A DNA stretch of 64,000 bases, taken from positions 1-64,000 of the forward strand of contig JAKQPY010000154.1 in the NCBI GenBank assembly GCA_029564465.1. Direction: 5' to 3'. The position numbers and the translations under genes are program-made. Source of the DNA: JAGOEF01 sp029564465. Lineage in GTDB: Bacteria > Bacteroidota > Bacteroidia > Bacteroidales > ML635J-15. Positions 1 through 9,508 of this stretch are shown here, piece by piece. How positions within the stretch are numbered: position 1 is the first letter of the stretch; every line of letters begins with the position of its first letter. The notes beneath the pieces are model-generated. The model did not search any database and was not told where the DNA came from. It saw nothing but the letters and a program-made list of their open reading frames with translations.

Positions 1-513
1 TGCGATCTGGCAGGCTATAACTCACACAAATTCGATATCCCCTTGCTGGCCGAGGAGTTTTTGAGGGCAGATATGGACGTTGACCTACGCAAACACCGTT
101 TTGTGGATGCGCAGGTTATTTTCATGAAAAAGGAGCCGCGAACGTTGACCGCAGCCTATAAATTTTACTGCAACAGAAGTCACGACAATGCCCATTCGGC
201 TGGCGACGACACCATCGCCACCTACGAAGTATTGAAAGGCCAGCTCGATATGTATGAAGACCTGCCCAACGACATCGAAAAGCTTGCAGAATTTTCGTCG
301 TATGGCAACACCGCCGATTTTGCCGGAAGACTTGTGTATGACGATAACAACGAGATTGTCGTAAATTTTGGCAAATATAAGGGGATGAAGTTGTACGATG
401 TTTTCAGGAAAGACCCCTCCTATTATTCGTGGGTGCAGCAAGGCGATTTTCCGCTTTTTACCAAGAAAGTTTTTACCGAGGCTTACCTGAGTTTTAAATC
501 ATCACAAAAATAA
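1..513 (+). CDS. DnaQ-type 3'-5' exonuclease, 5' end cut by window
   Basis: The reading frame is open from base 1, so the start lies outside the window. The first visible residues contain the DLAGYNSxxFDIPLL segment typical of the ExoII region of DnaQ/DNA polymerase III epsilon-like exonucleases. The ExoIII part follows around HDNAHSAGDDTIATYEV, with the usual His and Asp ligands. After the nuclease core comes a C-terminal FGKYKGMKL...DPSYYSWV segment, a small module often appended to Bacteroidota exonucleases of this type. The family removes nucleotides from 3' ends of DNA or RNA in the cytoplasm. The next gene starts 9 bp downstream, so the two may be cotranscribed. The family call is firm; the cellular role (proofreading, repair or RNA turnover) is not resolved. 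Confidence 0.85.
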   Translation, partial: CDLAGYNSHKFDIPLLAEEFLRADMDVDLRKHRFVDAQVIFMKKEPRTLTAAYKFYCNRSHDNAHSAGDDTIATYEVLKGQLDMYEDLPNDIEKLAEFSSYGNTADFAGRLVYDDNNEIVVNFGKYKGMKLYDVFRKDPSYYSWVQQGDFPLFTKKVFTEAYLSFKSSQK

Positions 514-522
514 ATTTATCGG

Positions 523-1140
523 ATGAAAATACTTTGCATCGGGCGGAACTACCGCGACCATATCAGCGAAATGAAATCGGCACTTCCCACAAAACCGGTA
601 TTTTTTCTCAAAGCCGATTCATGCATTCTCAACCGCAACCGCCCGTTCTTCATTCCAACGTTCAGCAGCGATATACACTACGAGGCTGAAATTGTTCTGC
701 GCATTGCTAAAGTGGGCAAATGCATCGAAACCCGGTTTGCACACCGCTACTACGATGCCATTGCATTGGGAATTGACTTCACTGCCCGTGATATTCAGGC
801 CGATTGCAAAAAAAACGGATTGCCCTGGACTGAAGCAAAATCCTTCGATGGGTCAGCGTGTATGAGTGGTTTTTATCCCCTGTCAGATTTCGGAGATATT
901 CACCGGCTCGATTTTTCGCTGTATAAGAACGATATTCCCGTACAAAAAGGCAACACGGCCGACATGATTTTCGGTTTCAACGAGATTATTTCGCATGTAT
1001 CGCAGTACATGACATTAAAAACCGGAGATTATATTTACACAGGAACGCCTTCGGGCGTGGGAAACGTGAATATAGGAGACCGTTTAAGGGGTTATCTGGG
1101 CAACAAATCCGAACCCGTTCTCGACATGAAAATCAAATAA
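523..1140 (+). CDS. Fumarylacetoacetate hydrolase (FAH) family protein
   Basis: This 205-residue protein is a compact single-domain member of the FAH superfamily, close in length to FAHD1-type acylpyruvases and oxaloacetate decarboxylases. Visible signatures are the N-terminal CIGRNYRDH, the metal-binding HYEAEIVLRI (Glu-x-Glu), GIDFTARDIQ, a Lys in TEAKSFD and the C-terminal YTGTPSGVG. These enzymes use a divalent metal to cleave or decarboxylate C-C bonds in small keto acids; the substrate cannot be read from the sequence. It lies 9 bp after the exonuclease stop, so the two are likely cotranscribed. A short hairpin follows the stop codon. Confidence 0.88.
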   Translation: MKILCIGRNYRDHISEMKSALPTKPVFFLKADSCILNRNRPFFIPTFSSDIHYEAEIVLRIAKVGKCIETRFAHRYYDAIALGIDFTARDIQADCKKNGLPWTEAKSFDGSACMSGFYPLSDFGDIHRLDFSLYKNDIPVQKGNTADMIFGFNEIISHVSQYMTLKTGDYIYTGTPSGVGNVNIGDRLRGYLGNKSEPVLDMKIK

Positions 1141-1141
1141 G

Positions 1142-1159
1142 ATAATCCTACCGGATTAT
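1142..1159 (+). terminator. Possible hairpin after FAH gene
   Basis: A 7-bp perfect stem (ATAATCC / GGATTAT) with a 4-nt loop begins two bases after the FAH stop codon. There is no run of T after it, so it may be a weak terminator or an mRNA-stabilising hairpin. Confidence 0.3.
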
Positions 1160-1198
1160 AATTCGCAGAATTCGGAATACACCATTTCCATTTTTTAT

Positions 1199-1206
1199 TA
1201 TATTTG
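1199..1206 (+). promoter_or_regulatory. Possible -7 box TATATTTG
   Basis: This is a perfect match to the Bacteroidota -7 consensus TAnnTTTG, in the 259-bp gap before the large FISUMP gene. No clear -33 TTG sits at the usual distance, and a transcript starting here would have a leader of nearly 190 nt. The gap holds nothing else I can recognise. Confidence 0.28.
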
Positions 1207-1399
1207 TCTGACAGGGATTATTGATTTCATCAATCGCATACCGTACCATGAAATGTGCTATTGCTGTCAAATATTTCGATGATACAACCAGAAAAGCTGA
1301 CAATGGTCAAATGTTCTGCATGTCTTACTGCATTTGCGATGCAATAATTATAATTCCTGGAAAAGCACCCCCAAACACACCTAATAAAACCCATCGTTT

Positions 1400-4300
1400 A
1401 TGAAAAAATGGTTTATCGTTCTGATACTGGCACTTGCAATTTCGTTTGCAGGTTTTGCGCAAGACTATATGATTTTTTTTCAGGGTGGTATGGAGTCGCA
1501 GATGGTCGATAGTGTAGCGGTAAAAAATCTGGCCAATGGTGCCGAAGTAAAAATCGGAGGCAGCGATGTAGTACATCTGTTACCGGAGGCACAAATCAGG
1601 GCGCTATCGTTACCCTGTGGCAGTATTACTGTATATCCGAATCCGCTGGTTTCATCATGTCAGGTACTATTCACTACAGGTTTGGCCGGAAATGTAACAA
1701 TACGTTTATTTGATATCAGCGGGAAATGCGTAATGTCGGAAGTGCAAACCTTACAAACCGGGTTACACCGTTTCGAAATTGACGGCATCGAGGCCGGGGT
1801 GTATTCGCTGATGGTGATGTCGGGGGAACTTAGCTACCATGCAAAGCTCGTTTCCACAGGAAGCGGGTTATTAAGCCCGTCGATAGAATACAAAGGCTGC
1901 GAAGACATTCCGGCTGACGAAGCCATGATTTATCAGACGAAAGATGTATCACTGTTTCCCTATTCTTACGGAGATGTATTGCTGTTCACCGCCGAATCGG
2001 GCATGGGTCACACCACAATCAGCACACTGGTACATACACCAACCGACACCCTGACAGGAATACACGAAACGACAATTCAGTTCGACTTTATTACCTGCAC
2101 CGATATCAGTAATCAATCCTATCCGATTGTAAAAATCGGTACACAATACTGGATGGCAGAAAACCTGAACACGGCACAATATTCCGATACTTCACTGATA
2201 ACTGAAATTCAGGATATAAGCGCCTGGATAGAAACCAACACCGGGGCATGGTGCTACTTCGACAACCTCGAAGCCAATGGCGGAAAATTCGGAAAACTCT
2301 ACAACTGGTATGCTGCAGGAAACGTCCGCAATATCTGTCCGCAAGGGTGGAAGCTTCCCACCGATGAGGATTGGGGTATTTTGGAAATGTATCTCGGACT
2401 CAGCGTATCAGAGAGCGACTCTACCGGATGGCGGGGCGACAAAGAAGGCTGCTTTCTGAAAGATGCAGGCACTGGCGAATGGCAGAGTCAAAGCGGAACC
2501 GACATTAACCTTACCGGATTTTCGGCACTGCCCGCCGGAATGCGTAACTTTACCGGCAACTTTTTCTACGACGGGCAAAATGCCACCTGGTGGACTGCCA
2601 GCGAAAGCCACAGCCTGAACGCCTGGAGTAGGGCGCTTTCGTACGAATCGTGTGCGATATACCGGCACGATGGCCGCAAAATTATGGGTATGTCGGTGCG
2701 ATGCATTAAAGAGGCGGGTGAATCACTACCGGTGGTTACCACTGATGCCGCAAGCCACATTCTGATGAATTCGTTCGAAATTGGCGGTGAAGTAGTTTCC
2801 GACAATGGAAGTCCGGTTAGCGCACGGGGCGTAGTGTTTGGATACAGCCCCGAACCGGCATTGGACAATTGCTTGGGCTTTACCGAAGATGGCAGTGGTA
2901 CAGGAATTTTTTCGAGTGTCGTCGAAGGACTTGAACCCGACTCGCTGGTTTACGTGAGGGCTTACGCAACCAATTCGGAGGGTACTGCCTATGGCGATGA
3001 GGTACAGGTTACCACACTGGCGGCCTTGTTTACCGAAGGTGCCGGGGTTTATGATTTTGATGGTAATTTTTACCGCAGCATTATTGTCAACGGGACCGAG
3101 TGGACAGCCGCCAACCTGAAAACTTCGACATACAGTACGGGCCTCGCAATACAAAAAATTACCGATAACACCTCATGGACAGGTGCAATCGACGGAGCGT
3201 ACTGCTGGTACAACAACGACTCGACATTGTTTAACGAAAACTATGGAAAGTTGTATAACTGGTTTGCCGTCGAAAGCGGAGACTTATGCCCAACCGGCTG
3301 GCATGTTCCCACCAACGATGAATGGCTGTTGCTGATTGAATTTTTGGGTGGCGATGCTGTTGCGGGTGGTAAAATGAAAGACACCGACCCCGAAATGTAT
3401 TGGTATCCCGAAAATACGGGTGCTACCAACACCGGGGGTCTTGGGCTCCGTGCATCAGGTATGCGCGATTATTCAAATGGAGGATACAACCACTACGGCA
3501 TGTACTCCCACGTGTGGACTGCCACCGAAGTTTCGGCCAACAATGCCTATATGAAGCGTGTTGCAGCCCTTGATGAAGCCGTTACAGGATGGATACCCGA
3601 TAAAAAACACGGCGGAGCGGTGCGTTGTGTAAAAGACCCTACCGGTTCTCCGGTGGTTAGCACACTGCCCGTTACGTATATTACGGCAACAACAGCCAAA
3701 TCGGGAGGAAACATCACCGAAACCGGTGGTTGGGCAATTATTGAACGTGGCATGATCTGGAGTGCTTCTCCAAACGTCAGTTTCTTGAATTATTACGGAC
3801 TGACACAAGATGGTAGCGGAACCGGTATCTACAACAGTAACATGACAGGTCTAATCGAAAATACCACATATTATTGCCGTGCGTACGTGACCACCACTCA
3901 GGAAACAGTTTTTGGCGATGAATTGTCGTTTACAACAGGTTCGCTGCTGTTCACTCCCGGAGCCGGGATGTACGATATGGAAGGAAATTTCTATCAGACT
4001 GTCGTTGTAGGCACACAGGAATGGGCAACAGCCAGCTTGCGCACCGCCTATTATAATGATGGTACACCGATACAGAAAATTACAGATGCCGGTCAATGGA
4101 GTACAACAACCGATGGGGCCTATTGTTGGTACGATTCCGATTCAACAAGCTATGATCTTGAATACGGAAAACTGTATAACTGGGCAGCCGTTTCGAGCAA
4201 CAAGCTTTGCCCGGGCGGATGGCATGTACCCGACAAATCGGAATGGGCAACACTGATAACTGCTGCCGGCGGTGAAACACTCGCCGGAGGCTTTCTCAAA

Positions 4301-6463
4301 TCGACCGAAACCATCCAGACAGGAACGGGTTTGTGGCAGGAACCCAACACAGGCGCCAATAACGAAACCGGATTTACCGGCGACCCGGGTGGTTACCGTT
4401 ACTTTGATGGTTCGTTTGGTGGTGTCGGAGAATGGGGATGCTGGTGGGGAGCAACCAGCTATAATGCCGACAGTGCATGGTACATGGCCTTGGGATACAA
4501 TGTTGAAAATGCATTTCTTCTGGCGGATTACAACGAAAACGGTTTTTCGGTGCGATGCATAAAAGATTTGGGATCAACTGCCGTTATTACTACTTCTCCG
4601 GTCACCAATATTACCATGACAACAGCCATTTCGGGCGGTGAAATAACCGACGACGGAGGTTCAACCATTATCAGCCGTGGTGTGGTATGGAGCACAATGC
4701 AGAATCCAAGCACCGTTAACAACGAGGGCATGACCAACGATGGTACAGGATCCGGCGTATTCACCAGCAATTTAACAAGCCTCAGCCCGGGAACAAGCTA
4801 TTACATCAGGGCCTATGCCAGCAATGCTTTTGGAACTTCCTACGGTGACGAACTGAGTTTCTCGACCCCAATGATGCTTTACACACCCGGTAGCGGGGTT
4901 GTTGATTACGATGGAAATCCATACAACACCATCATTTTAAATGGGAAGGAGTTCATGGCAGAAAATTTAAGTACATCCACTTTCAGGGATGGAAGTGCAT
5001 TACTTGAAGTTACCGATAACGCCTCCTGGACAAGCATGCAGCAGATGGGGGCATATTGCTACTACAACAACGATCAGGCGACTTATGGTCAATATGGAAA
5101 ACTCTATAATTTTGCTGCAGCCGGCGATTGGAGAATTTGTCCGGCAGGCTGGCATATTCCTACTGATGATGAGTTTAAACTGCTTGAAGAGTTTTTGGGT
5201 GTCGAATCGGGACAGACCTCTTTCACCGGATGGCGTGGATTATATGCCGGGGGCAAGCTCAAAGAAGAAGGTCTGAGCCATTGGGCTGATCCTAACCTCG
5301 ATGCCGACAATAGTTCAGGATTTACTGCCTTACCGGGTGGTTACCGGAGCTACGATGGTACATTCAGCGATATTGGTCTCGGGTTCTATATGTGGACCGC
5401 CACCGAAAGCAGTACCTATGTATCGTGGATGCGGGCATTGTCGTACGATAAAAACATGATTTACCGCTCGACCGACGAAAAGACCAGTGGTTATTCGATT
5501 CGCTGCGTAAAGAACGAGGTTATACTTGCTACGGTTCTCACCTATGAACCTCAGAACATTACGATAAACGCTGCCACTTCGGGTGGATTTATTGAAAATG
5601 ATGGCGGTGCCGCCGCAGTGGTTTGTGGCGTAGTCTGGAGTACTTCCACCGGCCCAACCGTCGAATTCAACGAGGGGCTTACCACCGACATCCCTGATGC
5701 CGGAGAATTTGTAAGCTACCTAACGGGACTTACTTCACAAACCACATATTACGTAAGAGCTTACGCCACCAATGAAGCAGGAACAAGCTACGGGGATGAA
5801 TTTGAGTTCAGTACGCCGGCTCCATTTGTATGTGGCGATAACATCACTTTTTATTATAATGGTGCTGATGTAACTTACGGTACCGTTTCGTTTGCCGGAA
5901 GGTGCTGGCTCGACAGAGACCTGGGAGCAACTCAGGTGGCGATTACTGAAGCCGATGCCAATGCCTACGGTGATTTATTTCAATGGGGGCGCGAAGACGA
6001 CGGACATCAGCTGCGCACCAGTGGAACTACCGAAACGCTGGCTCCGGCACAAACCCAACCCGGGCACAATCTGTATATTTACAATCCCGGTGATTATTAC
6101 GACTGGAACGAGGATGAAAACTGGATTACCCGATGGACCGATGGTACGGGTACACCCACTGCTGCAGACCCTTGTCCCGACGGATGGCATGTGCCGGCTG
6201 TCGAAGACTGGCAAAATGCCATTACCACAGGTGGATGGACCTCAATAATTGATGCATTTGCTTCACCCCTCAAACTGGTTCTGGGAGGTGACCGGAGTGG
6301 ATTTAAAGGCGTTTTTAACGAAGGAATGTCGGGAACCTACTGGACAGGAGCAGGATCGGCAGGCGGCTTAGGTACTGCTTATTACATGAGTGCAGGCAGC
6401 ATCAGCCAGACTTCGATGGAGTTCCCCTACGGGTTCGCCATTCGTTGCATTAAAACTGAATAA
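1400..6463 (+). CDS. Secreted FISUMP-repeat surface protein with N-terminal T9SS-like domain
   Basis: This 1687-residue exported protein begins with a signal peptide ending near FAGFAQ. Residues about 75-155 form a Por-type sorting-domain-like module (VYPNPL, then a Gly-rich beta sandwich ending in GVYSLMV), here near the N-terminus instead of the C-terminus. Then come five FISUMP units (Fibrobacter succinogenes major paralogous domain): each opens with a WMAENL-like segment, has GKLYNWYA and CPxGWHxPT in the middle, and ends in S-V-R-C-I-K. They start at about nt 2130, 3040, 3950, 4880 and 5830; the last is divergent. Four Fn3-like linkers of about 95 residues separate them (SGG.I...G, RG.VWS, DGSGTG.F.S, YYVRAYATN..GTSYG). 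The likely role is a surface adhesin or binding protein. No catalytic motif is seen. Confidence 0.85.
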   Translation: MKKWFIVLILALAISFAGFAQDYMIFFQGGMESQMVDSVAVKNLANGAEVKIGGSDVVHLLPEAQIRALSLPCGSITVYPNPLVSSCQVLFTTGLAGNVTIRLFDISGKCVMSEVQTLQTGLHRFEIDGIEAGVYSLMVMSGELSYHAKLVSTGSGLLSPSIEYKGCEDIPADEAMIYQTKDVSLFPYSYGDVLLFTAESGMGHTTISTLVHTPTDTLTGIHETTIQFDFITCTDISNQSYPIVKIGTQYWMAENLNTAQYSDTSLITEIQDISAWIETNTGAWCYFDNLEANGGKFGKLYNWYAAGNVRNICPQGWKLPTDEDWGILEMYLGLSVSESDSTGWRGDKEGCFLKDAGTGEWQSQSGTDINLTGFSALPAGMRNFTGNFFYDGQNATWWTASESHSLNAWSRALSYESCAIYRHDGRKIMGMSVRCIKEAGESLPVVTTDAASHILMNSFEIGGEVVSDNGSPVSARGVVFGYSPEPALDNCLGFTEDGSGTGIFSSVVEGLEPDSLVYVRAYATNSEGTAYGDEVQVTTLAALFTEGAGVYDFDGNFYRSIIVNGTEWTAANLKTSTYSTGLAIQKITDNTSWTGAIDGAYCWYNNDSTLFNENYGKLYNWFAVESGDLCPTGWHVPTNDEWLLLIEFLGGDAVAGGKMKDTDPEMYWYPENTGATNTGGLGLRASGMRDYSNGGYNHYGMYSHVWTATEVSANNAYMKRVAALDEAVTGWIPDKKHGGAVRCVKDPTGSPVVSTLPVTYITATTAKSGGNITETGGWAIIERGMIWSASPNVSFLNYYGLTQDGSGTGIYNSNMTGLIENTTYYCRAYVTTTQETVFGDELSFTTGSLLFTPGAGMYDMEGNFYQTVVVGTQEWATASLRTAYYNDGTPIQKITDAGQWSTTTDGAYCWYDSDSTSYDLEYGKLYNWAAVSSNKLCPGGWHVPDKSEWATLITAAGGETLAGGFLKSTETIQTGTGLWQEPNTGANNETGFTGDPGGYRYFDGSFGGVGEWGCWWGATSYNADSAWYMALGYNVENAFLLADYNENGFSVRCIKDLGSTAVITTSPVTNITMTTAISGGEITDDGGSTIISRGVVWSTMQNPSTVNNEGMTNDGTGSGVFTSNLTSLSPGTSYYIRAYASNAFGTSYGDELSFSTPMMLYTPGSGVVDYDGNPYNTIILNGKEFMAENLSTSTFRDGSALLEVTDNASWTSMQQMGAYCYYNNDQATYGQYGKLYNFAAAGDWRICPAGWHIPTDDEFKLLEEFLGVESGQTSFTGWRGLYAGGKLKEEGLSHWADPNLDADNSSGFTALPGGYRSYDGTFSDIGLGFYMWTATESSTYVSWMRALSYDKNMIYRSTDEKTSGYSIRCVKNEVILATVLTYEPQNITINAATSGGFIENDGGAAAVVCGVVWSTSTGPTVEFNEGLTTDIPDAGEFVSYLTGLTSQTTYYVRAYATNEAGTSYGDEFEFSTPAPFVCGDNITFYYNGADVTYGTVSFAGRCWLDRDLGATQVAITEADANAYGDLFQWGREDDGHQLRTSGTTETLAPAQTQPGHNLYIYNPGDYYDWNEDENWITRWTDGTGTPTAADPCPDGWHVPAVEDWQNAITTGGWTSIIDAFASPLKLVLGGDRSGFKGVFNEGMSGTYWTGAGSAGGLGTAYYMSAGSISQTSMEFPYGFAIRCIKTE

Positions 6464-6502
6464 TAATATGGTAAGAATAGTGTTAACTGAAAAAAACTTA
6501 GT

Positions 6503-7405
6503 ATGAGAATAAAATTTTTAAGCGGATTAATCATTCTATTAGGAATGACTTGTACAGAGATATATTCACAGGATAATACTCCTGCAAATAATCAAAAAAC
6601 CAGACTTTTTGATGTCAGTATAAGCCTGGGCGTCTGGCCCGGAGGTGAAAAGCTTTCAAGTATTGATGATTTCAGAGTACTGGCTCCCGAAAGCACCATA
6701 TTCAATCAGCCTGGTCTGGATGAATATATTCAGGGAGAATACTATAACGACAACAGTAGTTTCTTTGCTGCACAAATCGGCATTCAACCGTTCAATAAAA
6801 AAAAGAATCGCTATGGCAACGCCGTTCTCCGTTTCGGTGTTAGTTTCAGCGAAAGCACCCTGCTCAGCCAGTCGCTGAAAAACGAAATCCGCATTTGTTT
6901 CGACACGCTGGATTCCGAAAGCAGCGGTGAACTGTTTTTTATCGACTCAATATTTCAGACTTCAATAACGAGCAATTATACTCATCAGCAGCTCGGATTG
7001 AACGCATCGTTATTATTCAGCACCGATAACGAAGCGCGCTGGTCGTTGTTTGGAGGCGCAGCGGTAAATGTGAATGTGGCTATCGATGCCAATACCTATA
7101 TAAGTCAGGTAAACAGTAGTGTTGTGGTTGCTACCTGGCCCGAAACGAACACTTCATATTTACTGAGTCGCTCGCCCGAAAGCAGTACAATTGACGAAAG
7201 ATTCCGGAACAAACCGGATTACACTGTCGCCCTGTGCATACCTTTTGGCATTGATTTCAGGATGGGGAATAAATCGGACTTTCTGAACCGCATGCATTTA
7301 TTTATCGAAATGAGGCCGGGTATTCAAACATTAATAATACCGGGTTTAAAACCAGTAACCCAGGGATATTTTCAGCAGTATTTCGGTGTGCGGGTGAGAA
7401 TCTGA
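6503..7405 (+). CDS. Probable outer-membrane or periplasmic beta-barrel-like protein
   Basis: This 300-residue protein has an N-terminal signal peptide (MRIKFLSGLIILLGMTCTEIYSQ). The mature part has alternating hydrophobic and polar stretches such as FSESTLL, AVNVNVAID and LHLFIEMRPG, and ends in a strand-like YFQQYFGVRVRI. That pattern fits a small outer-membrane beta barrel of the porin/OmpA-barrel kind. I do not recognise a specific family. It starts 39 bp after the FISUMP surface protein on the same strand, so the two may be coexpressed, perhaps with this protein helping to anchor or assemble the larger one; that is only suggested by position. It converges on uvrB with 5 bp between stops. 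Confidence 0.55.
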   Translation: MRIKFLSGLIILLGMTCTEIYSQDNTPANNQKTRLFDVSISLGVWPGGEKLSSIDDFRVLAPESTIFNQPGLDEYIQGEYYNDNSSFFAAQIGIQPFNKKKNRYGNAVLRFGVSFSESTLLSQSLKNEIRICFDTLDSESSGELFFIDSIFQTSITSNYTHQQLGLNASLLFSTDNEARWSLFGGAAVNVNVAIDANTYISQVNSSVVVATWPETNTSYLLSRSPESSTIDERFRNKPDYTVALCIPFGIDFRMGNKSDFLNRMHLFIEMRPGIQTLIIPGLKPVTQGYFQQYFGVRVRI

Positions 7406-7410
7406 TACGA

Positions 7411-9429
7411 TTAGCGGAACTTTTCGTTCATAATTTTCTGCAAGGCATATAATTCATCGCGCAGCGTTGCAGCAGCAATGAAGTCGAGTTTTGCAGCCGC
7501 ATCTTCCATTTTCTTCTTGGTGTTTTTAATCGATTTTTCCAGGGCCGGTTTATCCATATATTGAATCACGGGATCAGCAGCCAGATCGGGTGTGGATGAT
7601 TCGCGGTAATATAATGGCTGCGCTCCATCAACCGATATACCTGCCAGGGCCGAATCGGTGGGCTTCACAATTGATTGTGGTGTAATACCATGTTCCGTAT
7701 TGTATTTAATCTGCTTTTCGCGCCGGCGGTTGGTCTCGTTAATGGTTCGCTGCATCGAATCGGTCAGCTTGTCGGCATACATAATTACTTTACCGTTAAC
7801 ATTACGGGCAGCCCTTCCGGCAGTTTGAGTCAGCGAACGTGTGTTACGTAAAAAACCTTCTTTATCGGCATCGAGAATGGCGACCAGCGAAACTTCGGGC
7901 AGGTCTAATCCTTCGCGCAACAGGTTCACACCGACCAGCACGTCGAACAGACCTTTACGGAGGTCTTCGAGAATGGTAACCCTGTCAAGGGTATCCACAT
8001 CGGAATGAATGTAGCGGCAACGCACCTCATATTTGGTCAGAAACTTTGTCAATTCCTCAGCCATACGTTTCGTCAATGTGGTTACCAAGACGCGCTCTTC
8101 CTTGTCGGTGCATTTTTTAATTTCGTTCATCAAATCATCAATCTGATTCAAACTGGGGCGAACCGAAATTTCGGGGTCGAGCAAACCGGTGGGCCGGATG
8201 AGTTGCTCGGTTATTATACCTTCGGCTTTTGCCAGTTCGTAATCCTGCGGGGTGGCACTTACATAGATAGCCTGACCAATCAATCCTTCGAATTCGTCAA
8301 ATTTCAGAGGCCGGTTATCGAGAGCCGAAGGAAGCCGGAATCCATACGACACCAGATTCTCTTTACGCGACCTGTCACCTCCGTACATGGCACGTACCTG
8401 AGGAATGGTAACATGGCTTTCGTCGATAACCATGATAAAATCATCCGGAAAATAATCGAGAAGACAAAACGGGCGCTTCCCTGTTTCCCGACCATCAAAG
8501 TAACGTGAGTAGTTTTCGATTCCACTGCAGTGACCCAGTTCCCGGATCATTTCGAGGTCGTAGTTAACCCTTTCGTACAAGCGGCGGGCTTCCTGATGCT
8601 TTCCGATTTTTTTAAAATAATCGACTTGCAGCATAAGGTCATCCTGAATATTAACAATGGCTTCCTGAATTCTGGCCTTGGTAGTTACAAAAATATTGGC
8701 CGGAAAAATAACAGCATGTTGCAGATTTTCAATAATATGTCCATTGTATGGATCGATCGATGCAATGGCTTCGATTTCCTCGTCAAAAAACTCAAACTTC
8801 AGCGCAGTGTCCTGATATGCCGGAAAAACATCTACCGTATCGCCACGCACCCTGAAGCTTCCGCGAACAAAATCTATTTCGGACCTGAAATACAAACTAT
8901 CAACCAGGTGACGCAAAAAACGATCCCGGCCAATCACTTCTCCTTTGGTGATTCTGATGGTATTCGAATAAAAATCTTCAGGGTTGCCAATACCATAAAT
9001 ACATGACACCGACGATACAACAATAACATCTTTACGCCCCGATAGCAAGGCACTGGTGGCACTCAGTCTGAGTTTTTCGATTTCATCATTAATGGCCAGA
9101 TCTTTTTCGATATAGGTATCCGACACGGGTAAGTAAGCTTCGGGCTGGTAATAATCGTAGTATGATACAAAATATTCCACTGCGTTATTCGGGAAAAACG
9201 CTTTGAACTCGGAATATAACTGAGCTGCAAGTGTTTTGTTGTGGCTCAGAACGAGGGTTGGTCTCTGCACATTTTGAATCACATTGGCTACGGTGTAAGT
9301 TTTACCGCTACCGGTTACCCCCAGAAGTACCTGATGGCGCCTTCCTTCGAGAATTCCATCGGTCAGTTCCCGTATAGCCACGGGTTGATCTCCCGTGGGT
9401 CTGTAAGCTGAAATCAGTTCAAATTGCAT
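7411..9429 (-). CDS. uvrB: Excinuclease ABC subunit B
   Basis: This full-length 672-residue UvrB is the damage-verifying helicase-like subunit of nucleotide excision repair; it receives DNA from UvrA and recruits UvrC. The Walker A motif GVTGSGKT lies at residues 37-44. The damage-probing beta-hairpin region (YYDYYQPEAYLP), the DESHVTIPQ motif and the helicase motif VLVGVNLLREGLDLPEVSL follow. A C-terminal UVR domain (about residues 630-670) mediates UvrC binding. The ATG start gives the conserved N-terminus (FELISAYRPTGDQP). It is transcribed away from the papain-like gene, with 79 bp between the two starts. Confidence 0.98.
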   Translation of the reverse strand: MQFELISAYRPTGDQPVAIRELTDGILEGRRHQVLLGVTGSGKTYTVANVIQNVQRPTLVLSHNKTLAAQLYSEFKAFFPNNAVEYFVSYYDYYQPEAYLPVSDTYIEKDLAINDEIEKLRLSATSALLSGRKDVIVVSSVSCIYGIGNPEDFYSNTIRITKGEVIGRDRFLRHLVDSLYFRSEIDFVRGSFRVRGDTVDVFPAYQDTALKFEFFDEEIEAIASIDPYNGHIIENLQHAVIFPANIFVTTKARIQEAIVNIQDDLMLQVDYFKKIGKHQEARRLYERVNYDLEMIRELGHCSGIENYSRYFDGRETGKRPFCLLDYFPDDFIMVIDESHVTIPQVRAMYGGDRSRKENLVSYGFRLPSALDNRPLKFDEFEGLIGQAIYVSATPQDYELAKAEGIITEQLIRPTGLLDPEISVRPSLNQIDDLMNEIKKCTDKEERVLVTTLTKRMAEELTKFLTKYEVRCRYIHSDVDTLDRVTILEDLRKGLFDVLVGVNLLREGLDLPEVSLVAILDADKEGFLRNTRSLTQTAGRAARNVNGKVIMYADKLTDSMQRTINETNRRREKQIKYNTEHGITPQSIVKPTDSALAGISVDGAQPLYYRESSTPDLAADPVIQYMDKPALEKSIKNTKKKMEDAAAKLDFIAAATLRDELYALQKIMNEKFR

Positions 9430-9448
9430 TGTAAAATCAGAAATTCAA

Positions 9449-9456
9449 CAAAAGTA
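9449..9456 (-). promoter_or_regulatory. Possible -7 box for uvrB
   Basis: On the minus strand this reads TACTTTTG, matching TAnnTTTG, 19 bp upstream of the uvrB ATG. No TTG sits at the usual spacing, so support is moderate. Confidence 0.33.
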
Positions 9457-9508
9457 ACGGTTTTATTGAAATTTTGCTTAACTTGCTAACCTTGTAAGAC
9501 ATAATATT

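Noticed and set aside
1221..1403. 60-codon frame just before the FISUMP gene
   Set aside because: It overlaps the FISUMP start, has no signal peptide or motif and its composition looks non-coding.
8005..9006. Two open frames of about 160 codons opposite uvrB
   Set aside because: Both are shadows of uvrB, whose motifs are complete on the other strand.
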